Shown in pieces: positions 9,288-18,110 of a stretch of 64,000 bases of DNA. The DNA comes from Herbidospora sakaeratensis. Lineage in GTDB: Bacteria; Actinomycetota; Actinomycetes; Streptosporangiales; Streptosporangiaceae. Both the position numbers and the translations under genes were made by a program. How positions within the stretch are numbered: position 1 is the stretch's first letter; every line of letters starts with the position of its first letter. Where the stretch lies: positions 124,001 through 188,000 of the forward strand of contig NZ_BBXC01000019.1 of the NCBI RefSeq assembly GCF_001570525.1, written 5' to 3'. The notes beneath the pieces were generated by a model that was given only the letters and a program-made list of their open reading frames with translations, was not told the origin of the DNA and made no database searches.

Positions 9288-10357
9288 GCACCAAGCCCAC
9301 CCTCGCCCTCGTCGGCGCGACCGGCGCCGTCGGCACCGTCATGCGCGAGATCATCTCCGGGCGTGACGACGTCTACGGCGAGATCCGCCTGGTCGCCTCG
9401 GCCCGTTCGGCCGGCAAGGTCCTCCAGGTCCGCGGCGAGGACGTCGTCGTCCAGGCGCTGACCCCCGAGGTCTTCGACGGCGTCGACATCGCGATCTTCG
9501 ACGTGCCCGACGAGGTGTCGGCCACCTGGGTGCCGATCGCGGCCGAGCGTGGCGCGACCGTCATCGACAAGTCGGGCACCTTCCGCATGAACCCGCAGGT
9601 CCCGCTGGTGGTCCCCGAGGTCAACCCGGGCGACGCCGCCAACCGGCCGCTGGGCATCGTCTCGACCCCCAACTGCACCACCCTGTCGATGATGGCCGCC
9701 ATGGGCGCCCTCCACGAGGAGTTCGGGCTCAAGGAGCTCGTCGTGGCGTCCTACCAGGCCGTCTCGGGCGCGGGGGTCGCCGGTTCCGCTCGTCTGTACG
9801 ACGAGGTCGAGGCCCTGGCCGGAGACCGCACCGTCGGCACCACCGCCGGTGACGTGCGCAAGGTCCTGCAGAACAAGCTCGGCGACGGCGACGACACCTT
9901 CCCGGCGCCGGTCGCGTTCAACGTCGTGCCGTGGGCGGGCTCGCTCAAGGAAGACGGCTGGGCGTCCGAGGAGCTCAAGCTGCGCAACGAGTCGCGCAAG
10001 ATCCTCGGCATCCCCGAGCTGAAGGTCTCCGCCACCTGCGTGCGCGTGCCGGTGATCACCACCCACTCGCTCGCGGTCCACGCGACCTTCGAGCGCGAGA
10101 TCACCGTGGCCGACGCCCACCGGATCCTGGAGGCGGCGCCGACCGTCGTGCTGGTCGACGACCCGGCCAACGGGCTCTACCCGATGCCGATCGACGTCGT
10201 GGGCACCGACCCGACCTACGTCGGCCGGGTGCGGCAGGCCCTCGACTTCCCCAACACGCTCGACCTGTTCGTGTGTGGCGACAACCTGCGCAAGGGCGCG
10301 GCCCTGAACGCGGCCGAGATCGCCGAGCTGATCGTCGCCACCGAATACACCGCCTAG
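9284..10357 (+). CDS. asd: aspartate-semialdehyde dehydrogenase
   Basis: A 357-aa NADPH-dependent enzyme reducing aspartyl-4-phosphate to aspartate semialdehyde, next in the pathway after LysC. The Rossmann motif GATGAVG is at 11-17, the catalytic cysteine is C131 in STPNCTT, and the later conserved [14 protein letters not shown] segment contains the basic substrate residues. Its ATG overlaps the lysC stop (ATGA), so it is translationally coupled. The 3' end overlaps the convergent M15-like gene by four bases. Confidence 0.97.
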
Positions 10358-10953
10358 CGGAACAGGATGTCCCAGTGGTCGCTCTCCCGGGCGAACAGGT
10401 CCTGCTCGGGAGAGACGTACAGCTGGGAGCCGTCGCCGCGTTTGCCGTTCGGTTCGAGCTTGCGGGTGATGTAGCGGTCGAGGCAGCGGCTGGGAGCCAG
10501 ATCGATCTTCCAGCCGTTGCCGTGGCTGTAGGTGCCGACCGCGTGCCCGGTCTCGGTGCCGCCCGTCACGATCAGCCGGCAGCCCGACATGCGCTTCAGC
10601 TCGATCGTCTTCAGCAGGGTGCCGAGCCTGACGGTGTGCAGCGACGTACACGTCGGGCGGTTCTTGTCGACGCAGTTGCCGGTCGAACGCCAGCCGAGGC
10701 CCGCCTTCCGTATTCGGTTCATCGCGTAGTTGTGGTGAAGGCGGGTGTTCATCGCGCGGCGCCAGGTCCAGTAACGGACTTTCAGCACTCCCGTACGGAA
10801 TGCGGTGCGCACCCCCTGAGGCGCTTCGACGGGGCGGAAGGTCAGCTCCGGTCTGGCGCGTTGGGCGTCGGCGGCGGCCGTCTGGCCGGGGAGGGTGACC
10901 AAGGCGAGAACGGTCAACCCGGTGACACTCCAGCCGGTCGTGCGTTGGGTCAT
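10354..10953 (-). CDS. secreted M15-like (D-Ala-D-Ala carboxypeptidase fold) protein
   Basis: A 199-aa exported protein. The signal peptide is at about 1-28 ([21 protein letters not shown]). Near the C-terminus, [21 protein letters not shown] (residues about 132-152) has the SHxxGxxxD arrangement of M15-type zinc peptidases (H144, D151), with H137 as another candidate ligand, although the order is not fully canonical. C94, C102, C125 and C157 could form disulfides. Activity on peptidoglycan is an inference from the motif. ATG at 10953 is preferred because it begins the signal peptide. Confidence 0.7.
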   Translation of the reverse strand: MTQRTTGWSVTGLTVLALVTLPGQTAAADAQRARPELTFRPVEAPQGVRTAFRTGVLKVRYWTWRRAMNTRLHHNYAMNRIRKAGLGWRSTGNCVDKNRPTCTSLHTVRLGTLLKTIELKRMSGCRLIVTGGTETGHAVGTYSHGNGWKIDLAPSRCLDRYITRKLEPNGKRGDGSQLYVSPEQDLFARESDHWDILFR

Positions 10954-11112
10954 TCTACTTCCCCCATTACTCTCCGTAGCGCGGTGGGGGAGCTTGATCA
11001 ATGGCTTAACTCCCACGCCCGGGGGTGAGCCACCCTCGGAGAGGCGGAGTGTTTGGGGTAACTCGGCCATCATCTGGTGGGTTCATGACCTGACGGGGGC
11101 TGGAGACGTACA

Positions 11113-11769
11113 GTGACCGATGTGCCCAGGTCGAGCAGGGATCTCATCGTGGAGACCGCGCTGCGGCTTTTCCGCGAACGGGGGTACGACGCGACGACGA
11201 TGCGCGCGATCGCGGCCGAGGCGGGGGTTTCCGTCGGCAGCGCCTATTACTACTTCGCCTCCAAAGAGCAGCTGATCCAGGCCTACTACGACCAGGCCCA
11301 GTCGGCCCACGAGGCGGCCAGCCGGGAGATCCTCGCCCGGGAAAGGGCCTTCGCACCCCGGCTGCACGGCGTGCTCGGCGCGTGGGTACGGGTTTCCGAG
11401 CCCTACCACGCGTTCGCGGTGAAATTCTTCAAGCACGCGGCCGAGCCCGACAATCCGCTGAGCCCTTTCAGCGCGGAATCGGCTCCGGCGCGCGATTCCT
11501 CGGTGGCGCTCTATCGCGAGGTGGTCGAGGGCTGCGCCGACCGAATGGACCCGGAATTGCGGGCCGAACTGCCCGAACTCCTGTGGTTGTTGTCGATGGG
11601 AGTGGTGCTTTTCTGGGTGCACGACACCTCGCCCGGATGCGAACGCACCTATCGGCTCATCGACCGCAGCGTGCCCTTGGTCGATCGTTTGGTCGCGCTT
11701 TCCTACCTGCCGGGTTTGCGTGGTGTGACACGAGATTTCATCGAGGTGGTCCGCGAATTGCGGGAATGA
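11113..11769 (+). CDS. TetR/AcrR family transcriptional regulator
   Basis: A 218-aa one-component repressor. The N-terminal helix-turn-helix is clear (IVETALRLFRERGYDATTMRAIAAEAGVSVGSAYYYFASKEQLI). The longer C-terminal ligand domain contains FKHAAEPDNPLSPFSAES, a pattern seen in a widespread actinobacterial TetR subgroup with unknown effector. It starts on GTG at 11113. It is divergent from the M15-like gene and 19 bases upstream of a bestrophin-like gene, both plausible targets. Confidence 0.9.
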   Translation: MTDVPRSSRDLIVETALRLFRERGYDATTMRAIAAEAGVSVGSAYYYFASKEQLIQAYYDQAQSAHEAASREILARERAFAPRLHGVLGAWVRVSEPYHAFAVKFFKHAAEPDNPLSPFSAESAPARDSSVALYREVVEGCADRMDPELRAELPELLWLLSMGVVLFWVHDTSPGCERTYRLIDRSVPLVDRLVALSYLPGLRGVTRDFIEVVRELRE

Positions 11770-11788
11770 TCTGATTACTCTCAGTCAC

Positions 11789-12553
11789 ATGGTATGGGTC
11801 TTCGGGTTTGTGGCGATTGTCGTGGTGGCCCTGTTCGCGGTGCTGACGTGGCTGCGCCGCAGCGGACGTTCCGACGAGGAGGGCGGCGCCGGGCCCATCG
11901 ACTTCGCGGTCAACCTGGCCCTGGCGGTGTTCCTGGTGGTCGTGGCCTACGCCGTGGTGCTGTGCCGCGACGCCATCTCGGCGTCGGGGGCCGACGTGCG
12001 GGCCGAGTCGGAGAGCCTGGTCGAGCTCTACTGGGCGGTGGCCCCGTTGCCGCAGTCGGCTGAGGTGCGGGACTTGGTGCGGGCGTACACGACCCAGACC
12101 GTGGAACTCGACTGGCCCCGCATGCGCGAGGCGTCGCTCGACGCGCGGACCGGGGTGACGCTCGACTCGCTGCGGACGGCGATGCTGAAGTTGCCCGCGA
12201 CCGACTCCGAACTGCGCGCGGAGGCGCTGGCGCGCGCGGCGGAGGTGTCGCACGCGCGGACGGTCCGGGCTGACAACGCGACGTCGGGCCTCGAATCGGT
12301 GTTCATGGTGTCGATGGTCGTGTCGGGGTTGCTGGTGATCGCCCTGCCGTGGGCGCTGCGCCGCCGACCGACTCTGCCGTCGGTGATCGCCGACGTGGTG
12401 CGGGTCGCGACGGTGGTGACCGGGATCGTGGTGATCCACCTGATCTCGCAGCCATACGGGATCGAGGGCGCGGTGGACCCCGGGCCCCTCAAGGAGGCCC
12501 AGGTCCGTTTCGACGAGATCGACCGCCTGCTCCCTAGCGGCGGCGCCGCCTGA
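11789..12553 (+). CDS. bestrophin-like (DUF4239) integral membrane protein
   Basis: A 254-aa membrane protein. There are hydrophobic helices at about 1-20 and 40-65, a central soluble helical stretch of about 130 residues (ESLVELYWAVAPLPQSAEVRDLVRAYT), then two further helices near 170-190 and 200-220. This matches DUF4239 proteins, which are distantly related to bestrophin channels. Transport function is unproven. Its 3' end overlaps the convergent repeat-protein gene by 20 bases. Confidence 0.8.
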   Translation: MVWVFGFVAIVVVALFAVLTWLRRSGRSDEEGGAGPIDFAVNLALAVFLVVVAYAVVLCRDAISASGADVRAESESLVELYWAVAPLPQSAEVRDLVRAYTTQTVELDWPRMREASLDARTGVTLDSLRTAMLKLPATDSELRAEALARAAEVSHARTVRADNATSGLESVFMVSMVVSGLLVIALPWALRRRPTLPSVIADVVRVATVVTGIVVIHLISQPYGIEGAVDPGPLKEAQVRFDEIDRLLPSGGAA

Positions 12554-14150
12554 GCACCCCTCCGGCCGCGACGGCGATCACGGCGGTGAAGAGGACGACC
12601 ACGACCGACTGTCGGTCGGTCGGGCGATGCGTGCTCGCCGCCTGACCGATCCGCTTCCGCGCCCGCGCGATCGCACCGTCGGCCAGCGGGACGGAGTTGA
12701 TCTGCACCGGCGCGGGGGGTGCCGGCGCTTGGGCGGGGGGAACGGCTGGGCCAGGCGGAGCAGCCGGGTCCGATGCCGAACTGGCCGCCGGACCTTCGGC
12801 GGCGTCGGCGGCAGGGCCGGCCGGCGGGTCGGCACCGGGATCCGCGGCGGGATTAGCGCCGGGATCCTGAGCAGGGGCGGGCGGGGGCTTGGCGGCAGGG
12901 TTGGAAGCCGGTTTGTGGGTAGTTCCGGCCGGAGGTCCAACAGCTGGGTTGGTTGCGGGTTCGGGGACAGGCGCGGGAGCGGTCGGGTTGCCCGGTGCCG
13001 GCGCTTCGGCGGGTGGGTTGTCGCTGGACGAGTTCTGCGCAGGCGGATTCGCCGGTTCCGCAGGGCGATTCGAGGACTCCCCGGAGCTCGGCCTATTGGG
13101 GGCCTGCAGTTCCTTTGCCTGTACGGGCTGGGCAAGCGCCTTTTGATTCATGGGGTGGCTGGGTGCGCGATCGGGCGCGCTGGCTTGGCCTTGGGGCGAT
13201 GCCTTCTGCACAGGAACTTCGGTGGACGCTCCTTCCGCAGTATCCACAGCCGGTCTGTCCACAGCCGGCTTGTCCACAGCGGGGTTGTGGGCAGTTGGCT
13301 TATGCACAGGCGGCGTGGCCGCAGCGGATGAGGTCGTGTTCGAGATGTTCGCCACTGGGTTGTGTGCGGCACTTCGATCCACGTCCGGTACATCCACAGC
13401 AGTTGTACCTGTGGCCTCTGTATCCACAGGCGGCCTATCCAGCGGGGCGGTATCCACAGCTGACTTGTGCACAGCAGGCTTGTCCACACCGGGCTTTTCC
13501 ACAACAGGCTTGTGCGGGGTGGGCTTTTCCACAAGCGGCCTGTTCGCGGCGGGCCTATTCACCATGGGGTTGTTCAAGGTGGGCCTGTCCACAACTGGAC
13601 CGGTCAGAAGAGGCTTCTCCAAAGGTGGCTTGTGCACGGCTGGCCTGTCCACGCTGGGGATATCCACGCTGGGGATATCCACGCTGGGGATATCCCCAGT
13701 GGGGGCTTCCCCGGTGTGGTTTTCCACAGCACCCGTGTCCACAGCGCCATTTTCCACAGGGGTTGTCTCCACGAGGTGCGCCATGAACACGGCGATCGGG
13801 ATCTTGATAGCCAGCGGCTTCGCAGGCGGGATCCGGATGACGACAGGCAGGAGAGTCGTAGGAGCCAAGGTGGCAGGAAGGTACACGAGTGTGTTCGCCG
13901 GCACCCGGACCAAGGCGAGCGGTCTGACCAGCACCGGAATCGTCACCGGAACCGCCAGGAACGTAGTCGTCGGCTTGCGGACCACCGGGAGCCAGACCCA
14001 CCGGGAATCCCTGGTCGACGGCGGTCGGGTCGGCGGCAGGACCGCTCGGGGCAGCCGGATGGTTTCGCTTCGTTCGCAGGTCACCTCGGCCCAAGGGCCG
14101 CGCACTTCCGCGTGACAGGACGTTCTCACTTCCACCGGGATATCTGCCAT
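12534..14150 (-). CDS. pentapeptide-repeat, Pro/Ala-rich membrane-anchored protein
   Basis: A 538-aa protein in three parts. Residues 1-125 are a Pro/Val-rich segment that begins MADIPVEVRTSCHAEV. Residues of about 126-303 are a degenerate five-residue tandem repeat with consensus A-V-D-K-P (variants VENG, VHKP, VDTA). Residues of about 304-480 are a disordered Pro/Ala/Asn linker. The C-terminus is a hydrophobic helix (VVVVLFTAVIAVAAGGVL) ending RRRRR, like a tail anchor. There is no N-terminal signal peptide. Codon use in the repeat departs from neighbours (GCT, CCT, GTT, AGA, GAT, ACT), and its DNA forms a DnaA-box-like array. Two alternative plus-strand frames are open, so coding is likely but not certain. 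Confidence 0.6.
   Translation of the reverse strand: MADIPVEVRTSCHAEVRGPWAEVTCERSETIRLPRAVLPPTRPPSTRDSRWVWLPVVRKPTTTFLAVPVTIPVLVRPLALVRVPANTLVYLPATLAPTTLLPVVIRIPPAKPLAIKIPIAVFMAHLVETTPVENGAVDTGAVENHTGEAPTGDIPSVDIPSVDIPSVDRPAVHKPPLEKPLLTGPVVDRPTLNNPMVNRPAANRPLVEKPTPHKPVVEKPGVDKPAVHKSAVDTAPLDRPPVDTEATGTTAVDVPDVDRSAAHNPVANISNTTSSAAATPPVHKPTAHNPAVDKPAVDRPAVDTAEGASTEVPVQKASPQGQASAPDRAPSHPMNQKALAQPVQAKELQAPNRPSSGESSNRPAEPANPPAQNSSSDNPPAEAPAPGNPTAPAPVPEPATNPAVGPPAGTTHKPASNPAAKPPPAPAQDPGANPAADPGADPPAGPAADAAEGPAASSASDPAAPPGPAVPPAQAPAPPAPVQINSVPLADGAIARARKRIGQAASTHRPTDRQSVVVVLFTAVIAVAAGGVLRRRRR
13240..13773 (+). repeat. 15-bp tandem repeat whose units read as DnaA-box-like 9-mers
   Basis: There are 36 consecutive 15-bp registers with consensus (T/C)TGTCCACAGCNGGC on the plus strand. 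Fifteen registers contain a box ending in CACA: 13240, 13255, 13270, 13300, 13390, 13420, 13450, 13465, 13480, 13495, 13525, 13585, 13720, 13735 and 13750. Two are the Streptomyces consensus TTGTCCACA (13270, 13480), five fit TTWTNCACA, and the rest differ at one or two early positions. All point the same way. The array lies in the coding sequence of the minus-strand repeat protein. Confidence 0.85.
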
Positions 14151-14179
14151 TTCTTCGTTCTAGCAGGTCAGAGGGCATT

Positions 14180-14208
14180 TACCTGACGTACCGAACGGTT
14201 GGTATGCT
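14180..14208 (+). promoter_or_regulatory. promoter with palindromic operator before LLM oxidoreductase gene
   Basis: The imperfect palindrome TACCGAACGGTTGGTA (14189-14204; 6 of 8 half-site positions match) abuts a -10-like TATGCT at 14203-14208. It lies 38 bases before the GTG at 14242, where a TetR-type repressor would block RNA polymerase. The -35 near 14180 (TACCTG) is weak. Confidence 0.45.
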
Positions 14209-14241
14209 CGTGCCCTCAAACCGAAGAGCCGGGAGGGCACT

Positions 14242-15189
14242 GTGGCGCGCTGGGGAATCACCATCCCGTTCGCGGGGAGCGGTCTCGATCGGGAGCTGAT
14301 CGCCGAGTTGCCTTCCCTCGGTTACACCGACGCCTGGTCGGCCGAGGTCAACGGGAACGACGGATTCACGCCGCTGGCTCTGGCCGCCGAATGGGCTCCG
14401 GAGTTGAGGCTCGGCACGGCCATCGTCCCGGTCTCCACTCGGGGGCCCGGGCTGCTGGCCATGACGGCGGCGACGGTCGCCGATCGGGCGCCGGGGCGGT
14501 TTCTGCTCGGGATCGGGGCGTCGTCGCCGGCGATCGTCGAGCGGTGGAACGCCGGGGAGTTCGTGAAGCCGTTCGCGCGCACTCGTGACACATTGCGGTT
14601 CCTCCGGGCGGCGCTCAACGGGGAGAAGGTCAGCGAGACCTACGAGACGTTCGCCGTCAAGGGGTTCAAGCTGGAGCAGGCGCCGAAGACGCCGCCGAAG
14701 ATCGTGCTGGCGGCGCTTCGGCCGCGCATGCTTCGGCTCGCCGCCGCCGAGGCCGATGGGGCGATCACCAACTGGTTGTCTCCGGGTGACGTACAGAAGG
14801 TTCGGGGAGAGATCCGCGACGAGACCGAGCTGATCGCGCGGCTCTTCGTCATCGTGAGCGACGACGCCGATCGGGTCAGGGCCGTCGGGCGCCGGATGAT
14901 CGCGGGTTATCTCACGGTGCCGGTGTACGCGGCGTTCCACGACTGGCTCGGGCGGGGTGAGGTGCTGCGGCCGATGCACGAGGCGTGGGCGGCGGGTGAT
15001 CGGGCGGGGGCGTTGAAGGCCATTCCCGACGAGGTGGTCGACGATCTGATCATCCACGGCACGGCGGAGCAGTGCCGGGCGCGGGTGAACGAGTACGTTC
15101 GGAACGGCCTCTCCACGCCGGTTCTGGCACCGCTTGACCTCGGTGACCAGCCGATGGACCAAACGGTTAGGAATCTGGCCCCGCAGTAA
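14242..15189 (+). CDS. LLM class (F420/flavin-dependent) oxidoreductase
   Basis: A 315-aa luciferase-like monooxygenase-fold enzyme. Features include the LGTAIVPVSTRGPGLLAMTAATV strand-helix, GRFLLGIGASSPAIVERWN and RDTLRFLRAALNGEKV, which are typical of the mycobacterial/streptomycete F420-dependent subfamily. The cofactor is inferred from the subfamily; the substrate is unknown. It starts on GTG behind GGGAGG. The palindromic promoter upstream suggests control by a TetR-type repressor. Confidence 0.85.
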   Translation: MARWGITIPFAGSGLDRELIAELPSLGYTDAWSAEVNGNDGFTPLALAAEWAPELRLGTAIVPVSTRGPGLLAMTAATVADRAPGRFLLGIGASSPAIVERWNAGEFVKPFARTRDTLRFLRAALNGEKVSETYETFAVKGFKLEQAPKTPPKIVLAALRPRMLRLAAAEADGAITNWLSPGDVQKVRGEIRDETELIARLFVIVSDDADRVRAVGRRMIAGYLTVPVYAAFHDWLGRGEVLRPMHEAWAAGDRAGALKAIPDEVVDDLIIHGTAEQCRARVNEYVRNGLSTPVLAPLDLGDQPMDQTVRNLAPQ

Positions 15190-15249
15190 CGGAACCAACG
15201 CCGCAAAGTCCTCCGTTATCGGGGCAAATGGCCGGGCAGGGAGGCAATC

Positions 15250-15618
15250 ATGGTCAAGGCACGACGGGCGGCGCAGGCGTACAAGGCCTACCAGGACATC
15301 TCCAGGCCCGGCAGCCCCGGGCTGGGCGCCCGCATCCGCGCCCTGCCCCGCATGCTGGCCGGCGCGATGCGCGGCGACTACCGCGAGCTCGGCAAGGGCA
15401 AGCTGGCCCTGATGGGTGCGGCGATCCTCTACATCGTCAGCCCGGTCGACGTGGTTCCGGAGGCGCTGTTCCTGGCGCTCGGCGTGGTCGACGACTTCGG
15501 TGTCTTCCTCTGGCTCGCGACCTCACTGCTGGGCGAGAGCGGCCGCTACGTGGACTGGGAGCGCAGGAACCTCGCCCTGGCCCCCGAACCGGGAGCCGAC
15601 CGCCGCCGCCGAATCTAG
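15250..15618 (+). CDS. YkvA family membrane protein (DUF1232)
   Basis: A 122-aa protein. The core KLALMGAAILYIVSPVDVVPEALFLALGVVDDFGVFLWLA is the DUF1232/YkvA signature, a membrane hairpin containing the invariant SPVDxxPE. The basic N-terminus and C-terminal RRRRI tail suggest a cytoplasmic orientation for both ends. Function is unknown. It follows the LLM gene by 60 bases on the same strand. Confidence 0.85.
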   Translation: MVKARRAAQAYKAYQDISRPGSPGLGARIRALPRMLAGAMRGDYRELGKGKLALMGAAILYIVSPVDVVPEALFLALGVVDDFGVFLWLATSLLGESGRYVDWERRNLALAPEPGADRRRRI

Positions 15619-15820
15619 GGAAGCCGACGCGTCATCTCCCGACCGGGCCGATGTGACCAGACGGCCGGTCCTAGGAAGCCGGTGCGCATTCTCCGAGCGG
15701 GCCGACGTGACCAAATGTCGCCGGTCCTAGCAGAAGTCGCTGCGCCGTCTTCTCGACGCGGCCGACGTGACCAGAAGAAGCCGGTGCGCCATCTCCCGAC
15801 CGAGCGGACGTGACAAGGTG
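15618..15820. repeat. degenerate tandem repeats, unit about 44-62 bp, in a 412-base gene-free gap
   Basis: Four diverged copies of a unit with core GAAGCCGGTGCGCCATCTCC then GACCGGGCCGACGTGACC. The GACGTGACC landmark recurs at 15647, 15701, 15763 and 15807. The remainder of the gap to 16030 holds no convincing gene; a last related fragment, AGTCGGTGCCCGTGACG, lies near 15979. I see no terminal inverted repeats or transposase, so this looks like a decayed minisatellite. Confidence 0.65.
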
Positions 15821-16030
15821 CCACGGAAGGCCAGACCGTGCCAGTCTTTGATCCGGTTGATGCAGGGTTCGGAGGCGGTGCGTTGCCAGATCCGGATCGT
15901 GAGCATTGGGGCGGCCGCCGCGTGAGCCGCGATTCTTTGCGGTGGGCCGCCTGGTCCTTCTTCTCCGGGCGCCAGGAGAAGTCGGTGCCCGTGACGCTTC
16001 TCCCCTGCGCCCGAGTCCCTGGAGGGGTTG

Positions 16031-17227
16031 CTAGATCTCTTCCATGCGCAGCCACGCCCGAGACGGCAGCGGATGCCCGAACAGCCGGGCCGCGTTCCCG
16101 TAAGCCACCCGTGCGATGTCCGCAGGAGGCAGATTGCCCAGCCGTCTCGCGACCGAGTGTTGCGTGTCGGGCCACGACGACTCGGCGCGCGGGTAGCCGC
16201 TCTCCAGGAGGACGTGTTCCATCCCCACGGCCATGCGCACCCCGCTCAGCGCGGTGTCGTCCAAGGTGCCGAAGAAGAAGTTGCGGCGGAGGACCTCGCT
16301 CGGGCGGAGGCCGCCGTCCCAGGCCGATTCGCTCGACACCGGGTGGTCGAGGGCGTAGTCGGCGCGTTCGGCCAGCATGGGGAGCCAGCCCACCCCGCCC
16401 TCGACGATGAGGATGCGCAGGCCGGGGAAGCGCAGGGGGATGCCCGACCACAACCAGTCGGCGCAGGCGAACATCGCCGTCGACGGCATCAGGGTGGTGA
16501 TCGCCTCTATGGGGGTGTCGGGGGAGGGCACGGGGGCCCATGACGACGCGCCGGTGTGGAGGCAGACGACGGTGCCGGTCTCTTCGCAGGCGGCCAGGAA
16601 CGGGTCCCAGTGGCCGCTGTGGATCGACGGGAGGCGCAGGCGGGTGGGGAACTCGGGGAACACGACGGCCTTGAAGCCGCGGGCCGCGTTGGCCTTGATC
16701 TCCTTGGCGGCGACCTCGGGGTCGGGCAGCCACGGGAGCTGGAGGGCGATCACGCGTTCGGGGTAGGTGCCGGCCCACACGTCGACGTGCCAGTCGTTCC
16801 AGGCCTTGACCAGGGCTAAGCCGAGGTCTTGGTCGCGGGTGCGGGCGAAGGCGACGCCCGCCTGGGTGGCCAGCATGCCGGGGAAGTTCAGGGCCGCCCA
16901 GATTCCGGCACGGTCCATATCCTCGATGCGCGCGTCGACGTCGTAGCAGCCGGGGCGCATGTCGTCGAAGCGGACCGGGTCGAGGGTCCACGCCTCGCGG
17001 GGGCGGCCGGCGCCGACGTCGATGCCGGCGGCGGGGTAGGTCGCGCCGCCGTAGCGCCACACCTGGTGGCCGCTGTCGGTGTCGACGACTCTGGGGGCCG
17101 CGTCGTGGTATTTGGACGCGAGGCGGTTCTCGAAGAGGTCGGGCGGCTCGATCACGTGATCATCGACTGAGATGATCACAAAATCCCGCCGCCTCGGCTC
17201 AGGGTCGGGAAGCAGCGGGGTACTCAC
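16031..17227 (-). CDS. amidohydrolase, ACMSD-like (amidohydro_2) family
   Basis: A metal-dependent hydrolase of about 398 aa. The N-terminal ISVDDHVIEPPDLF replaces the classical HxH with DxH, as in the 2-amino-3-carboxymuconate-semialdehyde decarboxylase-like group. VCLHTGAS supplies a histidine ligand, and HVLLESGYPRAESSWPDT is the C-terminal active-site region, usually D-Y-P-H in relatives. The substrate is unknown. The start is uncertain: GTG at 17227 or TTG at 17248; neither has a good ribosome binding site. Confidence 0.8.
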   Translation of the reverse strand: MSTPLLPDPEPRRRDFVIISVDDHVIEPPDLFENRLASKYHDAAPRVVDTDSGHQVWRYGGATYPAAGIDVGAGRPREAWTLDPVRFDDMRPGCYDVDARIEDMDRAGIWAALNFPGMLATQAGVAFARTRDQDLGLALVKAWNDWHVDVWAGTYPERVIALQLPWLPDPEVAAKEIKANAARGFKAVVFPEFPTRLRLPSIHSGHWDPFLAACEETGTVVCLHTGASSWAPVPSPDTPIEAITTLMPSTAMFACADWLWSGIPLRFPGLRILIVEGGVGWLPMLAERADYALDHPVSSESAWDGGLRPSEVLRRNFFFGTLDDTALSGVRMAVGMEHVLLESGYPRAESSWPDTQHSVARRLGNLPPADIARVAYGNAARLFGHPLPSRAWLRMEEI

Positions 17228-17296
17228 AGCATTCAACGTTAGGGCCAAGGAATAACGCCAAACAAGCTGGCAGGTCTCCGGTTGGTATCCGTTGGT

Positions 17297-18091
17297 TCAG
17301 GTCGCGGCGTGGCTCGTCGCCTCAGCCGCCCCACCATTATCAGTACTTTCACGCCGGTCGTGAAGCTCTCGCCGGATCAGGAGGATCCAGCCGCCGATCG
17401 CCACCCCGATGAACAGCCACCACTGCACTCCGTAGGCCAGATTGAGCCCTCCGCCACCACCCGATTCCGGGGCGGGCACGGGTTCGGGGGCCTTTTCCGC
17501 GATCGGCTGCTGTTCGATGAGGTCGACGTAGCCGCCGTAGAGCGGTGAGCCGACCAGGCCGGCGATGGGGCGGTCGTCGATCAGCAGGACCTGGCCCGCC
17601 GGAAGGCCCTTGCGGTCGATGATGCCGGTCGTCTCGGTGGTCTCGGCGGGGCGCAGCCGGCCCGTCAATGTCACCTCGCCGCCAGGGGGCGGCGGCACGT
17701 CGGGCAGGGTGTCGATGGTCGCGCCGGCCTTGACCCAGCCTCGGTTGACCAGCACGGCGCCGTCGGCGGTCTTGAACGGGGTGAGGACGTAGAAGCCGAC
17801 CTGGCTGTTCTGGGTGCGCCTGCGGACCAGCAGCTCGTGGGCAGGGTCGTAGGCGCCGGTGGCGGTGACCCTGCGGAACTTGTCTTTTTCCGGTACGGCC
17901 CCGCCCACGCTCGTCAGCGCCCCGACCGGCACCGGAGGCGCGGCCAGATTCACGGCGTTGCGGTCTTCGGCGGCCGAGCGGTCTTCCCACCGGCCGAACT
18001 GCCACCGGCCGAGGAAGACGAAGGCCGGGATCACCAGCAGCACGACGACGTGAAGCGCCAGCCAGCGAGGGGTCAGCAGGAACCGGTACAC
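17297..18091 (-). CDS. SURF1 family cytochrome oxidase biogenesis protein
   Basis: A 264-aa membrane protein with two terminal helices (about 8-28 and 223-241) enclosing an extracytoplasmic domain. Conserved SURF1 elements are FLGRWQFGRWE, YDPAHELLVRRR, GFYVLTPFKTADGAVLVNRGWV and the C-terminal NLAYGVQWWLFIGVA. SURF1 assists heme a insertion into cytochrome c oxidase. A Ser/Asp/Glu-rich tail follows the second helix. The next gene on this strand is 69 bases away, so it may be monocistronic. Confidence 0.93.
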   Translation of the reverse strand: MYRFLLTPRWLALHVVVLLVIPAFVFLGRWQFGRWEDRSAAEDRNAVNLAAPPVPVGALTSVGGAVPEKDKFRRVTATGAYDPAHELLVRRRTQNSQVGFYVLTPFKTADGAVLVNRGWVKAGATIDTLPDVPPPPGGEVTLTGRLRPAETTETTGIIDRKGLPAGQVLLIDDRPIAGLVGSPLYGGYVDLIEQQPIAEKAPEPVPAPESGGGGGLNLAYGVQWWLFIGVAIGGWILLIRRELHDRRESTDNGGAAEATSHAAT

Positions 18092-18110
18092 GCCCTAAAG
18101 ACTAGGGACC

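Noticed and set aside
13240-13773. The repeat array as a CRISPR or as oriC
   Set aside because: The units are 15 bp in tandem with no spacers. There is no dnaA-dnaN neighbourhood or AT-rich unwinding region.
13150-14186. Two long plus-strand open frames across the 15-bp repeat
   Set aside because: Open frames on the opposite strand of a repeat with a 15-bp period are expected. The minus frame has a better N-terminus and a membrane anchor.
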